DNA of 64,000 nucleotides, from positions 1 through 64,000 of the forward strand of contig DYJE01000007.1 of NCBI GenBank assembly GCA_020723285.1, given 5' to 3'. How positions within the stretch are numbered: the stretch's first letter is position 1; each line of letters begins with the position of its first letter. The DNA is from Desulforapulum autotrophicum (GTDB lineage: Bacteria; Desulfobacterota; Desulfobacteria; Desulfobacterales; Desulfolunaceae). A model generated the notes under the pieces. It ran no database searches and was not told where the DNA came from. It saw nothing but the letters and a program-made list of their open reading frames with translations. Of the stretch, positions 52,890 to 61,840 are shown piece after piece. The position numbers and the translations under genes are program-made.

Positions 52890-53288
52890 TCAGAATATGC
52901 AGTCCACGCCGAGTCTCGTGCAGATGAAGGAGAGCTTCTTGTCATTTGTGATCAGCACGCCGCCGTTTCTCCTGGCCAGGATGGCGTAAACCATGTCGTA
53001 AACTGGATGGTTGTTTTTTATGCTTTCCGTCAACGCTTCTTTCCAGAGGTCCCTGACATCCATGAAATCATCGATCAGTGACATCCCGTCTTCGGCCAAT
53101 TGCAGGCCCTCATCATGGGTGATCCATCCTGATTTATGGCATTTCCATACGACGTTGGATAGTTCAGAGACGTAAAGGTCTGGGGAGATCACCCATTGGG
53201 CTTTGTTGTAACTGTCCTGAAAAACAGTACTCTTTTCTTTGCACAAAAGGATTTCCACCGCCGCGCTTACATCGAGGACGACGATCAT
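52890..53288 (-). CDS. vapC: PIN-domain ribonuclease toxin (VapC-like)
   Basis: A 132-residue PIN-domain protein. Acidic residues of the metal site are in VVLDVSAAVE (Asp6), SELSNVVWK (Glu), YDMVYAILARR (Asp) and ITNDKKL (Asp). PIN toxins cut RNA, often initiator tRNA. The start overlaps the stop of the upstream antitoxin by 4 bp, the usual vapBC layout. Confidence 0.88.
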   Translation of the reverse strand: MIVVLDVSAAVEILLCKEKSTVFQDSYNKAQWVISPDLYVSELSNVVWKCHKSGWITHDEGLQLAEDGMSLIDDFMDVRDLWKEALTESIKNNHPVYDMVYAILARRNGGVLITNDKKLSFICTRLGVDCIF

Positions 53289-53530
53289 CGGTCGCGATCC
53301 TCGCGGATCAGGGAGACGATGTCCATATCCTTGACGGATGGCGCTATACTGCGGGCATTGATTTTTTCCATCAGCTGCCGACGGCGCACAACGTTGGGCA
53401 GTTCCTGGCCCAATCCTTTTTCAAGAAGAACGATGACCTGCTGGGCGATGGTCCTGTTCTGCTTTTTTGCTGCATAGGATATCTTTCTGTACAGGTCTTC
53501 CGGGCAATCTCTGACTTGAAGTAATGGCAT
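53285..53530 (-). CDS. vapB: VapB-like antitoxin (ribbon-helix-helix)
   Basis: An 81-residue protein beginning MPLLQVRDCPEDLYRKISYA, a FitA/CopG-like ribbon-helix-helix N-terminus, followed by a helical Arg/Glu-rich tail that would wrap the toxin. It should bind VapC and repress the pair. A long palindrome lies just upstream. Confidence 0.82.
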   Translation of the reverse strand: MPLLQVRDCPEDLYRKISYAAKKQNRTIAQQVIVLLEKGLGQELPNVVRRRQLMEKINARSIAPSVKDMDIVSLIREDRDR

Positions 53531-53542
53531 GTTTTATCCTCC

Positions 53543-53569
53543 GCATACATAATACAGCCTGATGTATGC
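53543..53569. promoter_or_regulatory. Palindromic operator candidate of vapBC
   Basis: GCATACAT, 11 bp, ATGTATGC: perfect 8-bp arms beginning 13 nt upstream of the antitoxin start codon, where autoregulation by an RHH antitoxin is expected. Confidence 0.6.
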
Positions 53570-53662
53570 ATGTGTCAAAGGTATTGTTCTGAATATGAAA
53601 AGTGGATCGGGATGTTCGTATAGGATGGCGATGGCGAGTGAAATGGCAGGGCGTCGCATGAT

Positions 53663-53714
53663 AAGGAGGGGGGGATGTGACGGCTTTCGTGCCGAGAAGC
53701 CGACCTGCGATAGT
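53663..53714. repeat. REP-like palindrome copy
   Basis: GGATGTGACGGCTTTCGTGC then GAGAAGCCGACCTGCGAT: the CGGCTT form of the family, located between vapBC and the hdrA stop. Apart from this and the terminator below, 53570-53879 shows nothing. Confidence 0.65.
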
Positions 53715-53812
53715 TGTACTTATGGCGAACGTTTTCAACCTGTTTGCCCAGCTTTTCAAAAGCTGGCCGCCGGAGGCAGGAATTTATGTAAATCATTATT
53801 ATTGCCAATTCC

Positions 53813-53849
53813 TAAAAAACAGCAAAGGGCAGACATACCGTCTGCCCTT
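53813..53849 (-). terminator. Terminator at the end of the Kor-Hdr cluster
   Basis: AAGGGCAGAC and GTCTGCCCTT (10 bp, perfect), 5-nt loop, with a U-rich tail on the minus strand, 30 nt after the hdrA stop. Confidence 0.8.
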
Positions 53850-53879
53850 GCGTATTTTGTCTCTGGGACAACCCATCAC

Positions 53880-56312
53880 TTATTTCTGTTTTTTAAGAAC
53901 CGCAACGGTCTCGTCGATTTCCTTCTTAGTGACACTTTTTCGTAACGGTTCCAGGGCGCGCATCACCTCGGCCCAGCGGATGCCTTCGGCGGCGCTGACC
54001 CATTCAAGCTGGAGACGTTCTTTCCGGATGCCCAGGCGTTCCATCTTTTTGTGAATTTTTTCCACACGCTTCACGGTCCAGTGGTTGGCGTCGATGTAGT
54101 GGCAGTCGCCGATATGGCAGCCGCTCACCAGGATCACCGGGGCGCCTTTCCTGAAGCCTTCCCAGATGAACTTTTCGTCCACTCGGCCCGAACACATCAC
54201 GCGGATCAGGCGGGCGTTGGGCGGATACTGGAGGCGTGAAACCCCGGCGTAATCCGCACCGGCATAGGAACACCAGTTGCAGGCGAAGGTGAGGATCTTG
54301 TCCTCGGGGTTTTCCGCGAGAAGTTCGTTCACCTGGCCCGTGATCTGTTCGTCGGTGAAATGGTTCATGGTGATGGCGTCGAACATGCATTCGGCGGCGC
54401 AGGTGCCGCAACCGGCGCAGGCGGCGGCGTTGACCACCGCCGGGATTTTCTTTTTCACGTCCACGGTGATGGCGTTGTACGGGCAGACTTCGGCGCATTT
54501 GCCGCAGCACTTGCATTTGTCTTCAATGATGACCGAGGTGATGGGTTCGGTGGTGATCTCGCCCTTGTGCATCAGGCGGATGGCACGGGCCGCCGCAGCG
54601 GAGGCCTGGGTCACCGAGTCCTTCACGTCTTTCGGGGCTTCGGCGCATCCGGCGTAGAACACGCCCCGGGTGGCCGCGTCCACGGGCTGGAGTTTGGGAT
54701 GGGCTTCGAGGAAGAACCCGTCCGGCGTGAGCTGAAGGCCCAGCATCTCCTGAAGCCGCCGTGTGCTTTTCGACGGTTTCACGCCCAGAGCCAGAACCAG
54801 CATGTCGAGGTCCATGAATTCGATGGCACCGGTGGCTGTGTTCTCCACGGCGATGCGAAGGCTTTTATCCGGCATTTCCTCCACGGAACCGGGAATCCCC
54901 CTCAGGTAATTGACGCCCAGCCTTCGGCTTCGTTTGAACAGATCCTCGAACCCTTTTCCGAAAGCCCGGATATCGATGTAGAACACCTTGATGTCTATGT
55001 CCGGGTAGTGTTCCTTCAGAACCAGGGTGCTTTTCACGGTGTTCATGCAGCAGATGTTGGAGCAGTACTCGCCGCCTTTCCGGGCGGACCGCGACCCCAC
55101 GCACTGGATGAAACCCACGGAACGGGGCGTCTTACGGTCCGACGGCCGGATCAGGTGGCCCTGGGTGGGGCCGCCCGCGTTCACCAGGCGTTCCAGTTCC
55201 AGGCTGGACAACACGTTATCGAACCGGGTGTAGCCGTATTCGTCCAGTTCCCTGGGGTCGTAGGGTTCAAGGCCGGTGGCCACGATGATGGAACCCACGG
55301 TTTCCTCGATTTCCTCATCGGACATGTGGAAGTCGATGCATTTCTTTCCGCAGACCTCCACGCATTTGGCGCAGACCGCCGGGTTGTGACCCAGGCATTC
55401 CGACGGGTTCAGGACATAGGCCGAGGGAACAGCCTGGGGAAAGGGCGAGTAGATCGCCTTCCTGGATGATAAACCCACGTTGAACTCGTCGGGGCGCACC
55501 ACGGGGCAGACCTTGGCGCAGTCGCCGCAGGCCGTGCACTGGGATGCGTCCACATATCGGGCTTTTTTACGGATCCTGACCTTGAAATTGCCCACGTAAC
55601 CTTTGACGTCCGTCACTTCACTCAGGGTGAGAAGCTTTATGTTTGGATGCCGACCGGCATCTGTCATCTTCGGCCCGAGGATTCAGATGGAACAGTCCAT
55701 GGTGGGAAACGTCTTGTCCAGCTGAGCCATCATCCCCCCGATGGAGGGACGCTTTTCAACGAGCACCACCTCGTAGCCGTTGTCCGCCAGGTCTAGGGCC
55801 GCCTGGATGCCCGCGACGCCGCCGCCGATCACAAGAGACCGTTTGGTCAGGGGAATGGTTTCCTCGGTGAGGGGTTGAAGCCCGCGGACTCTGGCCACGG
55901 ACATTTTCACCAGATCGACGGCTTTATCGGTGGCCCCGTCCCGGTCTTTCATGTGAACCCAGGCGCACTGTTCGCGCAGGTTCGCCATTTCAAGAAGGTA
56001 GGGGTTCAAACCTGCCGACGTCATCATCTGGCGGAACGTGGGTTCGTGGAGCCTGGGCGAACAGGAGGCCACCACCACCCGGTCGAGCCCGAGGTTTTCG
56101 ATGTCTTCCTTGATTTCGTTCTGTCCCGGTTCCGAACAGGCGTACTGGATTTCCCGGGACGCCGCGACAAACGGCAGGTCTTTCGCCGCGTCGGCGACCT
56201 TCCCGCAATCCACAGTGTCCGCGATGTTTTTCCCGCAATGGCAGACATAGACGCCGATCCGCGCCGGTCTGTCATCTCCTTGTCCGTTTTTCAACATGAC
56301 GTTCGATTCCAT
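53880..56312 (-). CDS. hdrA: HdrA-MvhD fusion selenoprotein with in-frame UGA
   Basis: An 810-residue HdrA-type flavoprotein if UGA at 55685-55683 is read as selenocysteine 210. The frame is open on both sides: ...TFPTMDCSI-U-ILGPKMTDAGR..., and HdrA proteins normally have Cys (or Sec) at this place. The FAD site VIGGGVAGIQAALDLA precedes it. 4Fe-4S motifs (CTACGDCAKVCP, CKCCGKCAEVCP, CAGCGTCAAEC) follow, and the C-terminal 130 residues are an MvhD-like domain with CNWCSYAGAD. HdrA is the FAD electron-bifurcating subunit of heterodisulfide-reductase complexes. A SECIS-like hairpin follows the UGA, and SelB is encoded in the same window. Start supported by AAGGAAAG. Confidence 0.88.
55646..55685 (-). 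promoter_or_regulatory. UGA(Sec) codon and SECIS-like hairpin in hdrA
   Basis: The UGA (55685-55683) is followed after 21 nt by a perfect 6-bp stem GATGCC/GGCATC (55661-55656 and 55651-55646) with a GGUC loop. Bacterial SECIS elements sit at such a distance and carry a G-U in the loop, as in E. coli fdhF. Confidence 0.72.
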
Positions 56313-56337
56313 TCTCTTTCCTTAACCCATGGTTTTC

Positions 56338-56545
56338 ATAAAAACGGGCAGCGCTGTAACACGACTGGCCGATTATTCTGAGGATGGGGCCATTTGTCGG
56401 GTTTTTAAGAACCCGACCTGCGACTCATCCGTCAATCACTCGATCTCCGTCATAAAACGGACATCGTTGTAACGCGGCCCACCGATTATTTTGAGGATGG
56501 GGCCATTTGTCGGGTTTTTAAGAACCCGACCTACGATTCATCGGT
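56338..56545. repeat. Tandem pair of REP-like palindromes
   Basis: Two similar units of about 92 bp (56338-56430 and 56455-56545), each with GCCGATTATTCTGAGGATGG or its variant, then CATTTGTCGGGTT and AACCCGACC. They hold the GGGTT form of the palindrome family and share a longer leader than the other copies. Confidence 0.65.
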
Positions 56546-56587
56546 CATCAAGCCCACGGCCTTTCAAGCGGCCAATATCCCCATCCA

Positions 56588-56638
56588 CGCTCCGGCGTTC
56601 ATCCGCCATTCGATGTTGGATGTTGAGCGTTGGATGTT
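56588..56638. repeat. GATGTT-type short repeats
   Basis: CCATTCGATGTTGGATGTT and following GAGCGTTGGATGTT units run up to the left end of MITE copy B, as at copy A. Confidence 0.6.
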
Positions 56639-56788
56639 GATGGCGTCGTAAAAAGTCCCATATGCGGCGTTATAGTGTTTAGCCAGACACTCGACATACT
56701 ATATGTATGCCTTCGCGCCTGGCCAAACACTATGCCTTGCCTCTGGGCCTTTTTCCATAGCCATCGGGCGACTTTTTACGAGTCCATC
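56639..56788. mobile_element. MITE-like 150-bp element, copy B
   Basis: Same length and sequence as copy A (150-299), with about one visible substitution (G to A in the TAGTGTTTGGCC arm). GATGTT directly abuts both ends (56633-56638 and 56789-56794). It lies between the HdrB-fusion gene and the hdrA selenoprotein gene, so it splits this cluster of same-strand genes. Confidence 0.78.
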
Positions 56789-56829
56789 GATGTTCGACGT
56801 TCAGCTTTTCTTTTATCCTTCATCTTTCG

Positions 56830-58413
56830 TCACTCCCAGCAAATCGTCTCCGCCACCAGACTCACCAGATCCTTCACGCCCAGTTCTTTCTGCGCGTCCC
56901 GGAACGGATTTTCCATGGCGCAGGCGAGATGCACCTGGCATTTCGGGCAGGCCGTCACAATCGTATCGCAGCCGGTGTCTTTCGCCTGTTTCAGGCGTTT
57001 CACCTGAAGGGCCTTGCTGTAACTGTCGCAGCCGATCCAGCCGCTGTTGCCGCAGCAGACCGCCGATTTTCCGCTGTCCTGCATTTCGGTGAAACCTTGG
57101 GGCTTCATTTTTGAGAGCAGGGTCCGGGGCAGTTCCGGCCGTCCTTCGAACCGGCTCATGCGGCAGGAATCCTGGAAGGTGACGGCTTTGCCGAAGTCTT
57201 TGAACGTGACGGCGTTCTTGCCGATTTCACGTTCGAGAAAGTCGTAAATGTGGGTGATTCTGACGTTTAAGTCAAAGCCCTGCTCCTTGTAATCGTGGGC
57301 CAGGGTCCTATAGCATTCGGGGCAGGCCGTGATGATTTCCGTAACGCCGGTGCTTGCCATCATGTCGGCGTTGAGTCTGGCAAGGCGTTTGAAATTTTCA
57401 ACGTCGCCGGTCCAGAGAAGGTCGTGCCCGCAGCAGCGTTCATCTGGAAGAACCGCGGGAACAACATCGAAAAAGTTCAGGAGTCTCAGGCTGTCCAGGG
57501 TGATGGACGAGGTGGTGACGCCCAGGTGCCGGTTGAAAAACGTGTCGAAATAGGGGGTGCAGCCCCCGAAGAACAGAACTTTTCCCCTGGGGTCGGTTTT
57601 GATTTCCGGAGGGACGGCGGACCAGCGGTTCATGGTGAGATTTTCTGCGGTCATGGTCCGCATGAGACTCTGGAAAAACCCGCCGTGGACTTCGTGGCCG
57701 TCATGCCGGTTCTGCTTCAGGAAGTGCCGCGCATCGCGGATGAACTCGGGAAAGTTCACAGCGGAAGGACAGCGTTCGTAACAGGTCCCGCAGGTGAGAC
57801 AGGACCAGACGTTTTCCACGAACGCCTCCGAATCAAGGTTGCCGGTGATGGCATCATGGGCCACGGCCCTTGGGGAAAAGGCTTTGCCCGAAAGGGCCAG
57901 AGGACAGGCCGAGGTGCATTTGCCGCAATCCTGACAGGAATGGACATCGTACCTCGTAAGGATGTCCGCCATGGCAAGGGGGGCCGCTTCTTCGGCCGCA
58001 CGTTTCCTTGGGACCGGGCTTTTGCCCATGGCCTTGATATCCCTGACGAAGCTTTTCAGGCAGTCCAGAAGTTTTTCCGGTTCGTCGGGCAGAAAGGTTT
58101 CAAAACGGAGACGGTTTTTCTGGATACCCAAAAGTTCCAGGATTTTCCGGGTGTCTTCCGTGTTGCTCGCCGCGTTTTCCGTACCCACGCCGTAACGGCA
58201 CGAGCCGGAACGGCAACCGGCGAGGAGGACGCCGTCGGCCCCCATTTCAAAAGGTTTGAACAAAAGGGCCTTGCCGATCCGTCCGGTGCAGGGGACCCTG
58301 ACCATTTTGATTTCAAGGGGAATGTCTGCCCCCCGGTCCTGAAGTTCCATATAGGCGGCGTGGGGGCCCCAATTGCACACGTACACGATGAAATTGAATT
58401 GATCCTGATTCAT
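56830..58413 (-). CDS. MvhD-HdrC-HdrB fusion protein
   Basis: A 527-residue fusion. Residues 1-130 resemble MvhD (FIVYVCNWGPHAAY, VRVPCTGRIGK, GCRSGSCRYGVG). A 4Fe-4S pair follows (CQDCGKCTSACP and CLTCGTCYERCP, HdrC-like). The last 270 residues hold two CCG motifs (RCCGHDL with CPEC, and VCCGNSG with CPKC), as in HdrB, which bind non-cubane iron-sulfur clusters. In HdrB these clusters reduce a disulfide or another substrate. The MvhD part lacks the second Cys of CxWC. The start was placed at MNQDQF behind AGGA, 25 nt after the upstream gene. Confidence 0.88.
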   Translation of the reverse strand: MNQDQFNFIVYVCNWGPHAAYMELQDRGADIPLEIKMVRVPCTGRIGKALLFKPFEMGADGVLLAGCRSGSCRYGVGTENAASNTEDTRKILELLGIQKNRLRFETFLPDEPEKLLDCLKSFVRDIKAMGKSPVPRKRAAEEAAPLAMADILTRYDVHSCQDCGKCTSACPLALSGKAFSPRAVAHDAITGNLDSEAFVENVWSCLTCGTCYERCPSAVNFPEFIRDARHFLKQNRHDGHEVHGGFFQSLMRTMTAENLTMNRWSAVPPEIKTDPRGKVLFFGGCTPYFDTFFNRHLGVTTSSITLDSLRLLNFFDVVPAVLPDERCCGHDLLWTGDVENFKRLARLNADMMASTGVTEIITACPECYRTLAHDYKEQGFDLNVRITHIYDFLEREIGKNAVTFKDFGKAVTFQDSCRMSRFEGRPELPRTLLSKMKPQGFTEMQDSGKSAVCCGNSGWIGCDSYSKALQVKRLKQAKDTGCDTIVTACPKCQVHLACAMENPFRDAQKELGVKDLVSLVAETICWE

Positions 58414-58438
58414 GGATGTCCTGTCCGATTCTTTCCTT

Positions 58439-61400
58439 CTATTTAAACTCCAGAAGTTCTTCGATGATTTCTTCAAAAAACGCCTGCCCCCGGTAAGGGC
58501 TGTCCGCCGCGTTGGTGGGACAGACCGAGGTGCAGTTGCCGCAGCCTTTGCAGAACGCTTCATCCACCACGGCGTGATAACCGAAGATGGCGTTCTCTGA
58601 AAGGGTCACAGCGCTGTAAGGGCAGATCGTCACGCACCGTCCGCAGCCCCTGCAGAGGGTCTTGTCGATGGTCACGGTGTAACCCTTGCCCTGCCTCGGT
58701 CCCCTGGGCATGATGGCTGCGGCGAGCATGGCCGCCGCCGCGCCTTTCTGATGTTTCGAACCCTGAACCGTGGGGGGATCGGATAGCAGAAGACCGGGAA
58801 TGGACGTGAAGCCGGGGTAAAGGAAGGGCTGGCCGGAAACGTCTTTTTCCTGAACGCCCGCTTCGATGGTGAATTCCTTCTTCAGGTCGGGCTGGTCTTT
58901 CATCCGTTTGAACGGCACGTTTTTCCGGGTTTTTTCACCCATGACAATGGATCCGGCCTGGAACGTCTGGTCGCTGCCGCCTGCGGTGAATGAGATTCTG
59001 AAATCGCCCAGGGTGCCCGAAACCTCGGTCACCTTGGCCCCCTTGATCACATGGAGTGAGGATGGCACATCGGTTTTCAGGCTGTCCGTTTCCTTTTTTC
59101 TGAACAGAACCACGTCAAAGCCCGACCGTGCGAGAATGGCGGCGCTGGTGAACGCGCTTTCGGAATCGCCGATGACGGCGGTGGTGAAATTGTAGTTCCT
59201 CGGTGATTCGGGGTGGCTGCTGAGTTTCCGGGCCCGTTCCACCGATCGTCCGATCAGACCTTTGAACGCTGAAACGGCCAAATACCCATCGGTTTTGACA
59301 AGCCGGAGAACCTCGCCTCTGAGATTGCAGGTTTCCACCATGGACCGGCTGATGCCCGTGCCGTTGAATAGGGCGTTTTTGAGGCGGCTTTTCTGGTCGG
59401 TGCAGGAACTGCACACGAAGTTCAGGGGACAGCAGACGCAGGACGCCAGAACCACACGGGTGATGCCTTTCTCGCGGATGGTTCTCACCATTTTCGCAGC
59501 GCCTTCGGGCACACAGGCCGAGGAAAGGACTTCCGCATGGACAATGTCCGCCGTGTTTTCAAGGTTTGCGATGTAATCGGTCATGCCGGGAAGCCAGCCC
59601 TGGGATTCATTGCAGGTGCAGGCGAAAACACCCACGCGAACGTCTTTCGAAAGGCCGGGGGTAGGGGAAAGGGACGTGATGCCGTATCCCCGGGATCTCT
59701 GGAGTGAGCCGGAAAGAAGCTCCATGGCTGATGCCGCCGCCGCGAAACCCTGGACCATCATGGTGTAAACATCGGTTTTATCTGTTTTGTCAGGCGTTGC
59801 GCCGTAAGCCCGGATCATATCGTCCCCGGATATTTTGGGAACCACCTGAGCCATGGCGGGGTCGGCCACGATGATCACCCCCACATGGTCCTTGATTTCA
59901 TCCGCGGTCTGGCCATGATCGATGGCGGCCACGGTGCCGCAGGCTTTCACACATTCCAGACACTGGGAACAGACCCCGCACTGGAGGCAGCGTTCCGACT
60001 CAAGTGCTGTCTGGGAAAAACTTAAGCCGAGCACCACTTCGCTGAAGTTGAGTTGCCGGTCAGACGGCGGAAGTTCAGACACTTCCACGCGGTTTATGGC
60101 CTTCAGATCGGAGGGAATTTCGGGGAAATCGCAGCAGGCCGGTCTTGCACTTTTTTCGGTCTGGGCCATGAACTCGGGCTTTTCTCCGGTGATGTCCAGA
60201 ATCAGGGCGCCTGCCGCTTTCCGTCCTTGGGCCATGGCGTGGACCACGGAAGCCGGGCCGGTTACGGCGTCACCGGTGGCGTAGAGGCCTTTTACGCCTG
60301 TCCTGAACGACGTGTCGGTTGAAATCACGCCCGTTTCGGTGACGTCAAAATCGCAGCCCGCTTCATAGGGGCCTTTCTGGCCCACGGCAACAAAGACGTG
60401 ATCGAAGTCATGATCGGAGGGGACGGCGTCGGGAATGGCCACGGGCCAGGCGATGCCCCGTTCGTCCGGTTCACCCGGCCGGGTCTGGATCAGGCTGACG
60501 GCGGTGAGTTTGTCTTTTTTTCCTTTGAACGCCACGGCCTTTGCAGAATAGATGAATTTCACCCCTTCTTCCAGAGCGCCTTTGACTTCCTCGTCATCGG
60601 CGGTGACTTTGTCTTTGGGAAACCAGGAAACAAGGGTGGTGTCCGCGCCCAGGCGGACCAGGGTTCGCGCCAGATCGAAGGCGGAGTTCCCGTCGCCGAT
60701 GACGGCGGTTTTGCCTTTGGGGGCCACGGCTTCTCCCCGGTGATACGCCGCGAGGAAATCCACGCAGCCGTGAACGCCATGAAGGTCTTCCCCGTCGATG
60801 CCCAGATTCCTGTCGGCCCATGTGCCGGTGGCCATGAGCACCGCATCGTATTTTTTAAGGAGGGTTTTCAGATCTTTTTTCAGGTCGACGGCGGAGCCGG
60901 TTTTGAACTGAACGCCCCTGCTTTTGATGTATCCGATTTCCCGGTCAAGGACATCCCGGGGCAGCCGGTGCTCACCGATGCCGTAACGGAGCATGCCGCC
61001 TGTTTTCTTCTCTTTTTCGATGACGGTGACGGAAAAACCGTGTGCGGCCAGTTCGGCGGCGGCGGCGAGACCCGAAGGCCCCGAGCCGATGACGGCGATC
61101 TTTTCAGGCCGTGTCTGGTCGGGCCTGCCGGATGCCCAGCGTTTTGCGTCTTTGGGGTCTTCCTGTTCGGCGAGGAACCGTTTGATGGCCCGGACCGAAA
61201 CCGATCCGTCCACATCGCCCCGCCTGCACGCCGCTTCGCACGGGTGGGTGCAGATCCGTCCGCACACCGAAGGCAGGACATTGGCTTCACGGATCACATC
61301 AAGGGCCTCCTTGTATTTCCCCGCCCGGGTCAGAGCCACATAAGCCTGGACATTGACCCCCAGGGGACAATTGGCCTGGCAAAGGGGCATCCGGCGTTTG

Positions 61401-61840
61401 TCGATGACAGCCTGGCCCGGAAGCCTCATGCGGTTTTTCGATGCCACGGCCTTGTCACCGTCGCCGGCCGAAACCGGACAGATGTCCTCGCAGCGGCCGC
61501 AGAGGATGCACCTCTCCCGGTTCACATATGTCGGAACGGGTTTAAGGGACACGGAAAAACCCTGGGATGTTTCGGTGATTTCCGTCACGTCCGAGGGCAG
61601 GGCCACGTTGATTCTGGAATTCCGGAGGATTCTTAAGAGGCCGGGTCTGTGGGCGTAATTCAGAAGGAGTCCTGAAGAAAGCCGGTATTCCTCTTTTTTC
61701 AGTTTCGCGTCAAGGTCGGCGCAAGAGTCCACCAGAGTGACGGGTATGCCCATCTCGCCCAGCTTGTTCACGGCGGCGATGCCGGAAGGTGTCGCTCCAA
61801 GGACCATGACCTTGTGCAGGCGATCTTTTGTTTGATTCAT
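58439..61840 (-). CDS. Large HdrA-like/GltD-like iron-sulfur flavoprotein fusion
   Basis: An 1133-residue redox protein. N-terminal Rossmann-like region (VMVLGATPSGIAAVNKLG), 4Fe-4S motif CILCGRCEDICP, then a GltD-like part (CGRICTHPCEAACRRGDV, IAVIGSGPSGLAAAAELA, TAVIGDGNSAFDLARTL) for FAD and NAD(P)H. A cysteine cluster (CLQCGVCSQCLECVKAC) comes next, then an HdrA-like N-domain (VGVFACTCNESQGW) and two C-terminal clusters (CRGCGRCVTICP, CKGCGNCTSVCP). It could bring NAD(P)H into an Hdr complex or serve as its bifurcating flavoprotein. It overlaps korC by 4 bp. It has no in-frame UGA. Confidence 0.82.
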   Translation of the reverse strand: MNQTKDRLHKVMVLGATPSGIAAVNKLGEMGIPVTLVDSCADLDAKLKKEEYRLSSGLLLNYAHRPGLLRILRNSRINVALPSDVTEITETSQGFSVSLKPVPTYVNRERCILCGRCEDICPVSAGDGDKAVASKNRMRLPGQAVIDKRRMPLCQANCPLGVNVQAYVALTRAGKYKEALDVIREANVLPSVCGRICTHPCEAACRRGDVDGSVSVRAIKRFLAEQEDPKDAKRWASGRPDQTRPEKIAVIGSGPSGLAAAAELAAHGFSVTVIEKEKKTGGMLRYGIGEHRLPRDVLDREIGYIKSRGVQFKTGSAVDLKKDLKTLLKKYDAVLMATGTWADRNLGIDGEDLHGVHGCVDFLAAYHRGEAVAPKGKTAVIGDGNSAFDLARTLVRLGADTTLVSWFPKDKVTADDEEVKGALEEGVKFIYSAKAVAFKGKKDKLTAVSLIQTRPGEPDERGIAWPVAIPDAVPSDHDFDHVFVAVGQKGPYEAGCDFDVTETGVISTDTSFRTGVKGLYATGDAVTGPASVVHAMAQGRKAAGALILDITGEKPEFMAQTEKSARPACCDFPEIPSDLKAINRVEVSELPPSDRQLNFSEVVLGLSFSQTALESERCLQCGVCSQCLECVKACGTVAAIDHGQTADEIKDHVGVIIVADPAMAQVVPKISGDDMIRAYGATPDKTDKTDVYTMMVQGFAAAASAMELLSGSLQRSRGYGITSLSPTPGLSKDVRVGVFACTCNESQGWLPGMTDYIANLENTADIVHAEVLSSACVPEGAAKMVRTIREKGITRVVLASCVCCPLNFVCSSCTDQKSRLKNALFNGTGISRSMVETCNLRGEVLRLVKTDGYLAVSAFKGLIGRSVERARKLSSHPESPRNYNFTTAVIGDSESAFTSAAILARSGFDVVLFRKKETDSLKTDVPSSLHVIKGAKVTEVSGTLGDFRISFTAGGSDQTFQAGSIVMGEKTRKNVPFKRMKDQPDLKKEFTIEAGVQEKDVSGQPFLYPGFTSIPGLLLSDPPTVQGSKHQKGAAAAMLAAAIMPRGPRQGKGYTVTIDKTLCRGCGRCVTICPYSAVTLSENAIFGYHAVVDEAFCKGCGNCTSVCPTNAADSPYRGQAFFEEIIEELLEFK

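Noticed and set aside
55667-55685. hdrA as a pseudogene or as two genes split by a stop
   Set aside because: Both sides stay in one frame, the stop is UGA at the known Sec/Cys position, and a SECIS-like hairpin and selB are present.
54360-61636. Long plus-strand open frames opposite the Hdr genes (369 to 412 codons)
   Set aside because: They mirror GC-rich Hdr coding sequence, have His/Gly/Arg-rich translations without domains, and no ribosome sites.
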